Shown: in pieces, positions 51,384 to 63,864 of the stretch
Layout of the letters: every line of letters begins with the position of its first letter
How positions within the stretch are numbered: the first letter of the stretch is position 1
Source: Aptenodytes patagonicus
Lineage: Eukaryota; Chordata; Aves; Sphenisciformes; Spheniscidae
Direction of reading: 5' to 3'
Assembly: GCF_965638725.1 (NCBI RefSeq)
Contig: NC_134951.1
Location: 73,845,068-73,909,067, forward strand
DNA: 64,000 bases
The notes under the pieces: model-generated
Databases searched by the model: none
What the model was told of the DNA's origin: nothing
The model's input: only the letters and a program-made list of their open reading frames with translations
Made by a program: the position numbers and the translations under genes

Positions 51384-54300
51384 CTGAAATACAGCAAAAA
51401 TACACAGCAAAGTTATTTCATTAACTCTGACGGATTTTCCTGCCAGAAAATGAATTTAAGATGGCAGCCTCCTTAAAAGATGAACAAACCCTGAGATCTT
51501 TGTATGTAATACGTGAACTTTACAACACAAACACAGCAGTTCAGATTGCTCTCTCTATACAGTGTTTTTTCTTTAATTTGCATAATTCAACAACATCCAG
51601 AAAGTAGTGTGCATTTAATACCAGTTTCTGTACCAATGCAAGGGAAAAGTCTTTAGTCTCTCCCAGAATCAGCCATGCACCATCCCCAAGGTGTGTTATA
51701 AAACTGCCAAGCATTTGTTTCTGTGGGCAATATGAGGTGTGGATTTATGCAGACTTGTCATTCTGTTTATAGACGTTTATGTTCTATGTGTACGTGTTTG
51801 CAGACTCACCTATTACAACGGTGATGTAACTTCTGCCATGTTCTTAATGGAGCAAGCCTTGTATTTATTACAACATGAGTACACATCCCAGCCTTTTACT
51901 GCTGAGTAACAGATACTTTAAATCCTCATAGTAATTAATGTAAATTACTATATCCTAAATGATTATGGTCAGAGATAACCATTAGTAACACTAAGTCTCT
52001 TGAATATTTCCCATCCCCAATGCCCAATTTAAAGATGCATTAATCTGCCATTAAGAAAAGTAAATTTCTAGCTCTTTTATAAATGCTTTCAAGATTTAAG
52101 AGATCTGAAAACAAAAAAGGGCATGGCTAGGATTGTTTTCTCCCCCACATGGTTTCACAGTGTGGAGGAATAAGATTTTTTCTTTCTATATTTCTAAGAA
52201 TAGGACAGTTACTTCAGAAAACTTCACTTACTTTTGCAAAGGAGCACCAGCTTTATTGCTGTTCTAAAAGGTTCAGAGATACATTTGTAATCCCGGATAA
52301 GGCCTGAAATGAATGCAAAACCTTTATAGATGCCCTCAAAATTCAAGAAGGGATTGGATCTCAAACAAGAAGGAACACTGTGTTGATTACTGGTGAAGCA
52401 AAGTGGGAATAAGTGAAAAAGAGCCATGGGACAGCTTGAAACATGTTTATTCTGTCTGTGCCATGTTATCATGTTTGTGAAGCATTTCTGTTAAAAAGGA
52501 AATTGTATTCATTAGATAGAAAAAGGTGAGGAACTTCTATAGCATACAGAAGCACAGGCCAGCTAACACTGTGCCTGGCTGATCACTGTAACAGAAGGTA
52601 GTAACTCCAGGACTGGGATACAGACGTTAGAGCCCAAAAAGGGCAAGATGAGACTAGGTTCAAAATTTTCTTGCAAGGTAACAGCTGTTAAAGAGTTTCC
52701 CCTCAATTTATGGTGCTGCACAAACAGTCGTTTCCAGAACCCAAAATAATGACACCGAGTCAGAGCTGTGGGAATTAGCCAAAGCAGGTGCTGGAGAGGG
52801 AAAGAGAGCGAGTGGCCCGAGGGACAGCTATGGAGAGCAGCTGGCACGCAGCGGAGGGAGAGGAGAGGTGCCAGGCACGGCCAGCAGGACCGGCTTGCAG
52901 GCAGAGGCACCCCAGTATGCACTGACAGATACCTTTGCTTAAGTCAGGCCTCGGTGTCTAGCAAGGATTAAACTTAGGGCGGGTCACTGCAGGAGGGGGA
53001 AAGCAAACGTTTGCTTTCCTTCCAGCAGGGGAGATGTAAATGATTACTGGTATAATTGCACTTTAAGAAATAGTTATTATTACCTTCCTTATCTACCTTC
53101 TTACTTTTCTCCCTTCAGTGAAAAATTGTTAGCTATGTGATTCATACTTGCAGCTGGGGAAAATTAGCTCCTTGAGCACCAGAAAATTTAGCAAAAAATT
53201 TTTGTGGGTTTCTGGGTGGGGGCTTCAAGCAGCATTAAATTTGAACCCAGCCCTTGCTGCTGCCCATCAAACCCTCTCAGAGGGGCAGTATATTCACCCT
53301 ACATGCCTTTGCAAGTGCGGTTCTAGACAGGACCAACATTATAATGAATTACTGACATCACCATGAATCTCCTACCCAAGTTTATTCACCTTACATTTTT
53401 CAGGATAGACTTGAAGTTCCATGAGGCCCAGAAAATTTAAGCTCTAATTAAGCCGCTGATATTTTAAATGGCTATACAATCCTACTGTTGCTTGCCTGTA
53501 ACCTCAGCTTTCAGACAGGCTTCTAACCATTATCCTTTTCAAATGGGAAAATAAAGCAAAGACTGGAGAGGATAAAGCATGGGATATTGTTGCAGAGCAC
53601 TGCTCCCTTTTGGGAATGCTTTGTTGTCCTTTTGTTCAGAGGCGGACTAGTCTTGACCCTAAAATATAATTTTTCTTTAAGCCCTCGTTTTTACAACTAA
53701 GAAACTCTTGACTGGGCACGCTAAAGTCAAAGGGTTATTGTCTGGTCTGCTTTTTGCAAGAACCCACAGGCAGCATCCTGCGCTGCAACTCCTGGCTGCA
53801 GATCAGAGCTCCGTCACCATAAGCAGCCTTCTGACAAACTCATCATGATTCTGCCCTTTGTAAAACATCTCCAGAGGCACAGCAGGCCTTATTGTCTCCC
53901 TTTTGGTCAGGAATAGCCCATTATGCCATTTTAATGGATTTAATACATTCTGTTACTGAAAGTTCCTACTCATACTCCCGAAGGTGGGAAGGGAGAGCCA
54001 GGACTTGGCCACCTCCACTTGACTAAATCCCAGGCAGTGTCCTAAAGACAGCACTTCCCAAGCACTAGAGCTGCAGTCTGAGTACCCCTACTGCTGTCCC
54101 TGCGTGGCTACAGAAAGTGGAGCAAGAACTAATTCTTTCTTAGGCTGATTTCTCTTGTACCTCAGCTGGAATGCTAGTTATGTTACTCTATTTTGAGACT
54201 GCCAAGGGATCCCCCAGGCACAGGGCTCTGTGCTGCCACCTGATCTCCCTGCTCCTGTTGGGGCTCTCAGCTCCAGCAGGGAGGAGGAGAAGGGGATCTC

Positions 54301-56775
54301 TGCAGGGCTTGAGTGTAAGCAGAAGCACAGCAAGCCACACAAGTGTACCTGGCTCTGGGGTTGCCATGCACTGTGGTGAGGATTTGTCCCTGCATCCCTC
54401 TAGCCATAATTTTCACCACCTGCACAATCAAATCAGCATTTCACACTGTTAACAGCAGATGAGGGAATTGACAAAAGTATCGAGTGCAGCTCTTCAGTCC
54501 TTCCCACGTGCTGTTCCCCTGTGCTGGAGGTACAGCACAAACAATTATCCCTTTGGAGAATGTCTTCATTTTCTTTAACTTATTTGATTCTTTTCTTTTT
54601 CTACCTCTATATATGAATGTAAAAATAGAGGGTAAAATTATTCCCTGGGGAAACTCAGCTGTGTTTACACTGACTATTGCAGTTGCCATCTAGTACCCCA
54701 AATGCTCTCATTTCCATTTGGACCTACATTTAATCCTTCTGGTTCTTATTATAGAAATATCACTAGACCCATTGGTTACAGACACTTTATTCTTTCTATT
54801 CCCGGACTCCTCCGACTTCAGTGGGAACTGTGGGTCACACTAATAGGCCAAACTTGCTTTTTGTTGACTCCCTATAGAGGATGAATTTCACCAAAATGTA
54901 ATTCAGTTCTAAAAACTTACGCTGAAGAATTGTAAATCTATCCCCATTGATTTCCTTGTTAGAATGTCCAGTGATCACAGCCCTGAGGTACATTGGAGAA
55001 AATACTACCAAACAGAGAAAAAGATCAAAGGCAGAGTGGGACTTGCTGCACCTGGGATTTTGAGGGGAACAGCTGGCTTTCACAGAGTTGTTTTTCTCTT
55101 CCTTAATCTGGGCAGTGCCGGGGCAGAACTAGCCTTTCAGGAGAGTCAGAGCAATACTGACACAAAGTGTCTCCCAAGGAGCCATTATAATATCTTTTGG
55201 TTTCCCGAGACCTGTGCATATCATTCTGTCCTCTGCTTTTAAGGAAAAAAAATAAATAAATTTGGGGATAAAGTAGGGATGCTGACAATAATAATAACTC
55301 CCCAGGTGCTGGTCCCCTAAATGTGTTTTGATCTGTATGTTTCCCAGGCTGCTCTGACTGCAACTGAATATCTTAGCTACATTACCTTTCTTATCTATGG
55401 TACTTCCAATGTGTCCATGTCAAAAAAGTTGGAGGTTCAGAACCCACAGTAACACCCACGACTTCTGGATGTTACCCCCAGATCTGAATACCAAGCCAGC
55501 ATGTGTCTATCAGCCCAACACCTATCCAGATCAGGCAATTCCTTCTCAAGTCTCTCTATTCCCACCTCTCTGATTTCTGCATGCAGTGTTAAGCAAATGC
55601 AGTGCTACAGGTTTGTACAGGGGATTATTGCCTCTGCTCTGCAAAGCTTTTTCTTGCTTGTTGCAGCTTTCTTTAAGGCCTTTATAACTTTCCATGAACT
55701 GTATATATAAAGTGTTAGTATATATCCTATCAAGTTGATAGCCTCTAGCAAGTCCTTAACACTCTATAGAATCCACACAGGAGAAATTTGGACATGTTAT
55801 TAACAAAGATGATAGACTGGCTGATAAGGTGCTTTTCCCAGTTATGGCCCTGAAACAAGTTCCTTCCATCCAGCCTGGACATCAGTAGCAAGGCCAACCA
55901 AAGGGGGCTTATACCAATCTGTAAGTCTTCTGAGAAGTGGACTACATTCCCTCCTTCATCACCTTGGGGTATACTTCACAAAAAATCAGCAACACAGTCC
56001 CTACCTAGACTTGTCAGTCCCTGGATCAATCAAACTCTTCATAAAATAGATTTGCTTTTTGTGATGGAGGATCCTGCCTCTATCATGGAGCTTAGCAGGA
56101 TCTTTGCAGACATACTCAGGTCAATCTCTTATTTCTGCAAGGCTTTCATTTTCCTTTCATGTGCATGGGACCACATCAGATAGCAAGACATCACTTTGAA
56201 TTAAAAACACGTTTGCGTTGAGGATTCATTTAAATTTCCCTCTGGATTTTGTTCCACTAAAATGCAACAGTTTTCCCAAGGAATCTCCCTCTTGCCCTCA
56301 GCTCTGTGACGGGCTGGAACAGCATTTTGCTCCCTGAACTCAGGAAATCCTTGGGACTTGCATCTTTCCTGTAGCCTTATTATAAATTCCCCAAGGTATG
56401 TAAAGTTAAGGTGGGCACAAGATCTTCCTTGCCCCATGCTCACAAATATATACATTTGTAAACTTTTCAGCTGGTCAAGTATATGAAGGGACAGTAATAG
56501 CTTTCAAAATCATGTAAGTAGCAGCTTCAATGAGAGCATCTCAGAGCAAGAACCAGGACAGGGCGGGGGAAGAGGGGACAAAGTACTGAATACAAAGGAA
56601 AGAGAAATGGAGAAGCGTCTTTTAGTCAGGCTGTGCACACATGACTTGAATTTGAACTGCATGAACTGCATCTTTGCCAATAATAGCTAATAAAGCTAAT
56701 AAAGAACCTGTTACCTTTCCAAGCATCTGTTCTGTTCATGCTATTGCTAAGCACAAGGAGGCAGAAAACACCCAT
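50851..56775 (-). CDS. MYCT1: MYCT1: MYC target 1 membrane protein, two coding exons
   Basis: MYCT1 is a small single-pass membrane protein, first described as a MYC target and enriched in endothelium and blood stem cells in mammals. Coding exons are 56775-56715 and 51383-50851, joined over a 5.3 kb GT-AG intron; the split codon becomes Glu (G|AG). The long form has 197 residues, or 185 from the inner ATG, against 187 for the usual human form. Residues about 24-47 form a transmembrane helix (AFTVSMVVGLVIGGIIWALF), followed by the basic SRRRAS cluster. Then come near-invariant blocks: GRTGFYR, CERRSNLSLASLTFQRQ, QANSFPRKSSFRASTFHPF, LQCPPLPVET. The PPAY motif (184-187, a WW-domain ligand type) lies in the conserved C-terminus, ending AFPDS. 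Position next to VIP on the same strand matches synteny. Family identity is very secure; the exact start is less so. Confidence 0.94.
51384..56714 (-). other. MYCT1: MYCT1 intron 1
   Basis: This 5.3 kb span is bounded by GTAACA on the 5' side and tttcag on the 3' side. It contains no further exon that I can support. The open frames at 52224-52472, 52563-52922 and 54171-54452 have no recognisable similarity. In mammals this intron is much longer, and bird introns are generally shorter. Confidence 0.7.
56715..56775 (-). CDS. MYCT1: MYCT1 exon 1: alternative starts and N-terminus
   Basis: The minus strand reads ATG (56775) MGVFCLLVLSNS, then an inner ATG (56739) MNRTDAWK plus one G, then the donor ggaaag|GTAACA. 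The phase and the G give Glu with exon 2, as at the mammalian junction (..FW|EDL). MNRT offers an N-glycosylation sequon in place of the mammalian MANNTT. The upstream hydrophobic piece resembles the end of the longer human isoform (..FLVDI before MANNTT). An in-frame TAG lies eight codons above the outer ATG. The inner ATG has the better Kozak context (A at -3). The exon is short, so chance cannot be fully excluded. Confidence 0.75.
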
Positions 56776-56930
56776 AGGGTGAGATGATACCTACACATTT
56801 GATTTGATTTCTAGTGGGTGACTTTCAAATATTACAATCTTCTTTATGTTTTGGAGCTGTTAATTTTTTGTTGTTGCTTTATTAAAAGAGAAATAATTAA
56901 GTAGTTTTATCTTAAAGTTATTAGAAGTGG

Positions 56931-57064
56931 TAAGGTAGCTTGTCGGTCAAGAATGGCATTGTTCAGCATTCAAACTCAGCTTGCTATAGAGATGTTTTAC
57001 TCACATTACATTAGAGCAAGGCTCTGTTCATTTACTTCAGCAACTGAGAGTAATTTTCCCATTT
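56931..57064 (+). repeat. Direct duplicate near MYCT1 5' end, copy A
   Basis: The copy runs from 'taaggtagct' through 'cagcttgctatagagatgtt' and 'ttacttcagcaactgagag' to 'taattttcccattt'. It aligns over its whole length with 58451-58578 in the same orientation, at roughly 70-75% identity by eye. It lies only about 155 bp upstream of the outer MYCT1 start codon, so it may be within the promoter or 5'UTR. Confidence 0.7.
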
Positions 57065-58450
57065 TTCTTTTCTTCCACCTGCCAAAACTAGCATGAAGTA
57101 TTGCACACCTGACATGTAAACTTTATTCCATGTGGGCTCTAGCAAGCTTGTATGCGGAATGTACAATGATTTCAGCTGTATTAGCAATGAGAAGTATCAG
57201 AACATAGCACCATGTTGCATAGTCGAAAAGAGCCATTTTTATAATTTCCATCCAAATTCTAGAATTGTAAATTTATTTCCATTTTAATTCTTTCCTTCTC
57301 ACATTTTTGTGAGGTCTCTTTGCTTTATGCCATGTCCTACGCCAGTGACTCAAAACCTGTCCAAGTAAGTAAGCATTCCTCCCCGTACATGCACGCACGC
57401 TTGCACACACACACATTGCCTTGTCCCAAAGCTGAAAAGCCTTGACAACTGGTAGAGGGTTTGATCTCAGACATAGAGAAATCCAGCTCAGCCTCTGTCT
57501 CACCCTATATTTTTTCCCGAAATGAAAGCTCAGTGACAAAAGCTGGTATAAAACCCATACAAACCAGTATGGAAATTCATACCTGAATATTGCACAGCTT
57601 AGCGTAGAGCACCAGCTAGTGTATTAAAGCATGAATTGCATTTACAAATGACAAATCTAGTAAACCAACTAGTAAGAATGGTTCAGATACTGTTTTACAG
57701 GAGTCTCAGTGTCTCAGATTTCAAGTGAGGTTCATGTAAGTCGACAGCGGATATTCATAACATAGCCTCATTTGTGCAAAACCAGACAGGAGCAGCCAGG
57801 GTCCATCAAAGTTTGATCAAATTCATAGCATCTTCCTATAGCTGTAGCAAATCGCTAAACCGGACAGGCTGCAGCTAGTCCTCCTCACGCACCCCAGGCA
57901 GCAAGTTCGGAAAGGAAGAATATCCTGGGCCCAAAGAGCCACCACTTTTTCCCACCACAGAAGGTTTGAAGTGATTTGAACTACTTGAAATTTTATGCCG
58001 GCTCTACCAACTCCAAGAAAACATAGTTTAAAGCTGGGGCTGGTATCAGTAGCCAAATCCGGTGCTGCTGTTGTCATGCTGAGTTTAAAGAAGCAATTTC
58101 TCTGTATCTGACAAGCGTTGACATTACTATCTTCCCGATTTTTGCCACTAATCGTATTAGCAAACAGCCTCTCATTAATCATTTGTAGGCAGTCCATGAT
58201 TCAGTTGGGTGGGCAAATCAGTTGCTGTGTAATATCAACCAGCTGTTGATATTACCAGTTTAGGAAAGGTCACACAAGACTCTTGTGGAAAGAGTGAGTG
58301 ACAGGCTACAGCACAAGATGGTTCAGGTGGTTGTGACATCCAGAAAACAAACAGACGAGGATGGTGGCATCTGGAAAACAGAATCTGTGGGGAAAAAAGG
58401 TGAAAGAAAAGCAGACTGTGCAGGACACGAGAACTAAAAAACAAAATAAG

Positions 58451-58578
58451 TAAGATAGTTAGGCTGTCAGAAATGTCAGTGCTCTGCATTCAGACACAGC
58501 TTGCTAGAGGGATGTTTTATTCAGCCTGTGCTAGTGCAAGATTCTTTTCTTCAGTAACAGAGAGTAATTCTCCCATTT
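58451..58578 (+). repeat. Direct duplicate near MYCT1 5' end, copy B
   Basis: The copy runs from 'taagatagtt' through 'cagcttgctagagggatgtt' and 'tcttcagtaacagagagtaa' to 'ttctcccattt'. It is the partner of copy A, separated by 1.4 kb. Either this is a local duplication or both are copies of one dispersed repeat I cannot name. Confidence 0.7.
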
Positions 58579-61257
58579 CACCTAATAACTAAACGGTTTT
58601 TTATGTCCACTGCAGATAAAATAAAAAGCACTGGGTTTAAAATAGAGAAAAGGAAATTAAAAAATGTGTTTCTATTTGTGAGGACAGGTAAGAACTAGAA
58701 TAGATAGTCCAGGTAGGTGGTGCATCTGCGCCCATTAAAGACTGTAAAAACCAGTATCAGTCAAGAGTTGTTGTAATATAGTTAATCTTGTCTTGAAAAA
58801 AGAAGGTAGGACAGATGACAGCTCAAGGTCCATACTGACGTTATTTTGTGCAGCTGCTAAGAATTTCTTCGATCAGGTAAGCAAATAGGGTCCAGAGGCA
58901 TCTGAAAAATTATTAAGTAAATGACAAGGAAAAAAAATGCAGTCTGTGCCCTTGGATTAATTCTCCGTTTGAAATGCAGAGGGGACGGCTGTTTACTAGA
59001 GGGTTAACTTCACAGACGAGCAACCTACCTAGGAACAAGATTGCCCTCTGCTGGAAATTTATGCTGAAAATCTAAACAATTCATAAAACACCTTAATTCT
59101 AATAAAATAGGGTGTCAGAAAAAGCTAACAAGAAACATTCCAATGAAAGATTACAGAGACGTTAACAGTACCTCAAAACTCAGAAAAACTCTGAATTACA
59201 TTGCCATAAACACTTAGGACTAGCATTTTGTAGAGGCTTTGAAAATAAGGTAGACTGAGGCACAGCAAAAATGTTCAGAAGCTTAGTGAAGCAAAGCTTG
59301 TAGAATTTTGTGGCTTTGTGCAAATATCTGTGCTGATGGAGAAGCACGAGGCTAAGTCTGTTCTTAAATTCGTATTTCTCGCCATCCACAGTGATGTCCA
59401 GAATGATCTCCATGCACCAGAGTACATTTGCTTTGTCTACTAATACCATAATTTGTTGTGATAAAAAGCCAGAAGAGTGGAATATGCCATCTCAATAGCC
59501 CACAAACCAACTCAGAGTTAATGAGGTTCCCTTGATATTACTGGCAGTTGATTTTTACTGGAATGATAAATAAAGAGTAATTGTAATAATCAGAAGGAAA
59601 CATCTAAGATAGAGATGTCAGCATGCTTAATTTAATGCCTTTGGCATAACTTTATAAAACAAAGCAAAGATTCCTTTATGCAGACAGAGATAGAAACTTT
59701 GTTACCGCGTGGTTTCATTATGATTCCTAATGCATTACAAAGACAGTAATACAATTTTGATCTTTTCCGCATGTGCAGCAAACAATCCTCTGGCGAGGCA
59801 TTCTTGCCAACCTCACAAAACCAGAGCACAGGCCTAAGCTATATGGCCTCTGCATGAACCTAAATCAAATAGTAAATCACAATTTTCTGCAGTGCAATAG
59901 TTATTACTTAATTGATAAGATTATTTTACAGAGCCTAAGAATAAAATAATTTCCTATATGAACAGAGCATGAGTGACTGGAGCGAAATCTTAAAATTAAG
60001 TAGGATTTCCTAAATTTCTTAACATTAAGGAGGAAATACCAAAGTACATATGTTACATTTAAGAAAACAGAAGACATCCAGGGTTAGGACAAAGCACAGG
60101 GTTTTCAGGTGACTGGGAAGACTGTAGGGTAAGGAATACATTGAAATCATCCTCAGTCCCACCACGGCAATTCTGTTGTCTGTGGTCTGAGAAGAGCCTG
60201 CCTGACCCAGACACAGCTTCAGGCGGAGCTTGTCCTTACTGTGAGAACGAACCCACAAAATGCCAAGAAGTATTTATACTGGAGGTCCAAGTTTCATCAG
60301 AATATAAAGCAGAATATTTTAAAAGAGAGAAAACTCGGAGTGACAAGGCACACTCTGAGTACCTTGAGATACTAGGTATACTAGAAATAAAGACTGCATT
60401 TCAGTCTGTCCAGTACATCCTATAAACTGGTTGTCAATCCAGTGCTTTTCAGAAGTGCTGCAACCTCTGCACATTTGCCTCTGGGTCTCAAGTGTCTCTT
60501 TCCGTCACCTGGGAGGCAGGACCTTGTTTCTGCTCCTTGCTCTTAGCTGTGCAATCTCTCTCCCTCTCCCCCTGCAACCTGCTCAGCTGCTTCCCAGGAG
60601 AGGAGCAATATCCCCTTCCCAGTTCCATCCCTCTTACTCTCCATTTTAAATGTACATCCTGTATTACGTAGACAAAATGAATGAAATAGATATGTACAAC
60701 ATAGTGTCTTGGCAGAAGCTGAAGGAAATCTACTGGGGCCCAAAACCGTAAAGTTTCTCAGAAACAGTTTCTTCTCACTCAGAAATATACTGCCTTTGAA
60801 ATACTGCCACAGAGTATTCTGCTGACAGGTCTAACTTGTGTATTGCTTGTTCAAAAATAGCCATCAATGAAAATAGTGTTTAGTGTTCTATTTATAGTCT
60901 CATTATTTTTTGAGATTGCTAAAACTAGGGCCTTCTTCAGGTGACAATTAAGAAAGTTGTGCAAAGTTGAAGAATGGGAGGAAGAGGAGCTGTCTGTGAT
61001 CTTCACTCAATACTGATCTAAATATCCAATAAACAAGTATTCAAGGAGCAGGAAGAGGGATCTGTATTTAGATCAGATTTTCCTATTTTTTTCACTGCAG
61101 TAATACCTGAGCTACATCCCGTAATGCAAAAATCTCCTGCTACATTTATCTTCCTCAGCGAACAGGTATAATAGTGAACATTTTGAGAATACAGAAGTAT
61201 GTTCATATGTGGTAGTACTGTACTCTTCAATTAGTTATCTGCAGTTCAGAAATTGGA

Positions 61258-61430
61258 GCTTTCTTTCTCCCAGTACTTCCTGTGTGACCATCAATGAGTT
61301 TCAGAGATTTCTCTTGTACCAAATATGTCTATAAATACCTATTTCAGTGTGGGCTAGGAGACCTAATTAAGTAGTACTCACAAGAATCTGTGCAACCACA
61401 AGCTGATAAATGCCGGTATAATTTCTAAGT
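61258..61430 (+). repeat. Possible MIR-type SINE remnant
   Basis: The order 'cttcctgtgtgaccatcaat', 'gagtttcagagatttctctt', 'acctaattaagtagtactca' and 'caagctgataaatgccggta' resembles MIR ('gtgtgaccttgggcaagtca', 'taattaatgtttgta', 'ataaatgccaagta'). It is decayed, and the ends are uncertain. Confidence 0.4.
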
Positions 61431-62459
61431 GAGGTGATTACTGATCTGGAGTATTAGTCAACTCTTGATGACCCAGGACAGATGATCCAGGCTGGAGACT
61501 CAGTGTGAAGTGGCACATTGGTGCTTGTCCCACAGGAGCCAGTGGTGTCTAGGAGGCTGTGTTTGCACCAGGCTGGTCCAGGTCCTACTTGCCTAGAGAT
61601 TCCTGCACTTCTCAATCAACAGAGCCATCAACGGTCTCCTTCTTCATTTACACTCTGCCTGTGTAACTTATGCACCTTCCACAGAAGCCGCATGTCTGCT
61701 TAGTTGGCTCATCCTTCCATTACCCTGGATAACTGAGAAATGGCATCAATATAACATAAATTTTTAAAGTAAAGGGTTTAAAATTAACAGATGTCAGTTA
61801 AATGGTCAAATATGCCATAAGCATGTGTTAAGATGCTGGCTTGTGAATTCAAATGCCTGAAACAGGGAATTAATTTTCTTCTGCAAATAAGATGCCAGAG
61901 AAGCAAGGCAGAGGCCTCTGCTGAGAAGCAGAAACTGCCCTGGCTGTTTGCTTCAGCAAGCATGTGTCAGAGCCCGAAGAAGTTTCTACATTGCATTGAA
62001 CCGACTATTTTTTCCTCCCCCAACTATTTTGCTGAAAATTTCCTAGACATTATTTCACAACAGTGCTGTATATATTTGTATTGTTGATGGAGTTTTGGCT
62101 GAGGTTATTTAACAGATAAATCTTAAGTTACTATTGTCCCATTTTCAATACATGAAAATCAAACTCACGTGAGACTCTTTTCTATCTCCTCAAGTAGAAG
62201 GGGAATAAATTATGTTAGGAGAATAACTTAGGATTGCTTGGTACAAACTTAACTACTATACAGTAGGTTTCAAAATCTGAATAAGTACCTTTTATTAAGT
62301 TTGTATAGGAAGTGAAGCTTCTACCTTGAAAAGCAGGAAAAAATGAAGTTGTCTGTGCTAAATGTTATTGATAGTCTTTTCTGATTTTCTTTTTTTTTCC
62401 AGACAAAAGGATAGGGTTATGAAATGAAGATAATCTTACAAAGACAAAAGGGTGAGTCT

Positions 62460-62640
62460 TGAGTCTTGATTTTACTTTGTGCTCTTCTTTTGTGATTGTG
62501 GACATCTCATTCCATCTCCGTGCTTCAGATTAATCTTCTGTATAAGGGAGATGGCACCACTCACAGCCACTCATTTGGCTCACGAAGATTTTTGACTCCT
62601 AGTTAAATGAATTACAATGGTAAAATGGGAAGTTGTGTAT
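62460..62640 (+). repeat. MIR-type SINE remnant
   Basis: The phrases 'ttgtgattgtggacatctca', 'ttccatctccgtgcttcaga' and 'ttaatcttctgtataaggga' follow MIR ('tgtgaccttgggcaagtcac', 'ttaacctctctgtgcctcag', 'tttcctcatctgtaaaatgg'). Then 'ggctcacgaagattttt' corresponds to 'gttgtgaggattaa'. The core order is preserved; ends approximate. Confidence 0.6.
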
Positions 62641-63864
62641 AAATACAGAGCATTTTCCTTCAACAGGTTCTACAAGAAGAACTGAGGCAGAACCATTGCA
62701 CCCACAATGTTCTGAGACTAACTCATCTCAATATGAATCCTGCTAGGCTCTAGCAGTTGAACATGCAGCTACAGGGGGTTTGTCTTGGGGAGAAAACACA
62801 GCACTAAGCTCCTTTTATTATGTGACACATTCACATGCCAACACATTCACTGGTGTGGTGCTTGGAAGAAGAAATATACTTCATTTCCTAAAGACGAGAT
62901 TTCTGTATTTGGTGGATAAATAACGATGCTTCTGGCAGCTCATGTGACAACGAGCAGCACCACATACTCAGTCAATGCAGAAGGTGTAATTGCCAAAATG
63001 TGTATGCGCTGTGTGTTTGATTAATGTTTAAATAATACTCTGAAGAAACTTTCCCACTTCCTTCTACTACCTCAGATCTGTGTCCTTCCTGCTAAAGATG
63101 GTTAAGCATTTGATAAATCAATGGTGTATGGGGGGGGGCGGGAAGCAGGAAAGAAGCAGTAATTAGGATGCAACAAAACACAGCCTGAGGATGACAGACT
63201 CACTTTAAAAGAATAATTGATATACAAGGAAGAAATCGTGCTCTGAATAGACAGCGTGCAAGAGTAAGACTGGTCTCTTCTCTTCATGACATAGTCTGTT
63301 GCTTTCATCCAACTACAGCAATACACTTTTCTTTGGGCTTGCCAGAATAAGGGCGAGGAAAAAAATAGGTCCCTCATTAATATCTACTTTTATCTCTCTG
63401 ACAGGCCTGCACATAAGATCTTGGAATGGATTTACATATTATCTTCCTAAATGTAAGGTCTGACTAATGATATAATCCCCTTTGCTTCAGTAATGGAAAT
63501 GATAACTTTCACGTGCTTGTCAAATCTTTTACTTAACTGATAGCAAAATAAGCATAATCATATTAAATTTGGAATAGTTTGATCATTCTGCCCCTTGAGA
63601 AGACAATATATGATTTATCTGATAAATTTTTACATAGGGTTTATACAAAACAATAGTAGTCTAGTAGTTGATACAAAATGGTACCTCCAAAAGCTAGCTG
63701 GAAAATAAAACACAGCGTAAGGCTAAGACACAGTTCTGTCTCCTGGAGAAATCAGCATGGGCAGAGTATATTTAGGTTTGACATATGACCTTGACTCCTG
63801 TCCCTGATGGAGCACAGAGGAAGTGCTGGCTTCCTACAATAGTTTGGCACCAGCATAAGTAGCA

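Larger units (their letters stand above)
57065..63864. other. Non-coding stretch upstream of MYCT1
   Basis: By synteny the SYNE1 5' end lies further in this direction, but no exon resembling the SYNE1 calponin-homology region was seen on the plus strand. A 124-codon minus-strand frame at 57823-58197 has no recognisable similarity. Two MIR-like remnants and duplicate copy B are listed separately. Confidence 0.55.

Noticed and set aside
58009-58077. Alternative MYCT1 first exon starting MTTAAPDLATD.. at 58077
   Set aside because: The phase and a G before a GT donor would also give Glu at the junction, but the donor (GTAGAG) is poor and the peptide does not resemble the MYCT1 N-terminus. The candidate at 56775-56715 has a better donor, a sequon and a Trp near the junction.
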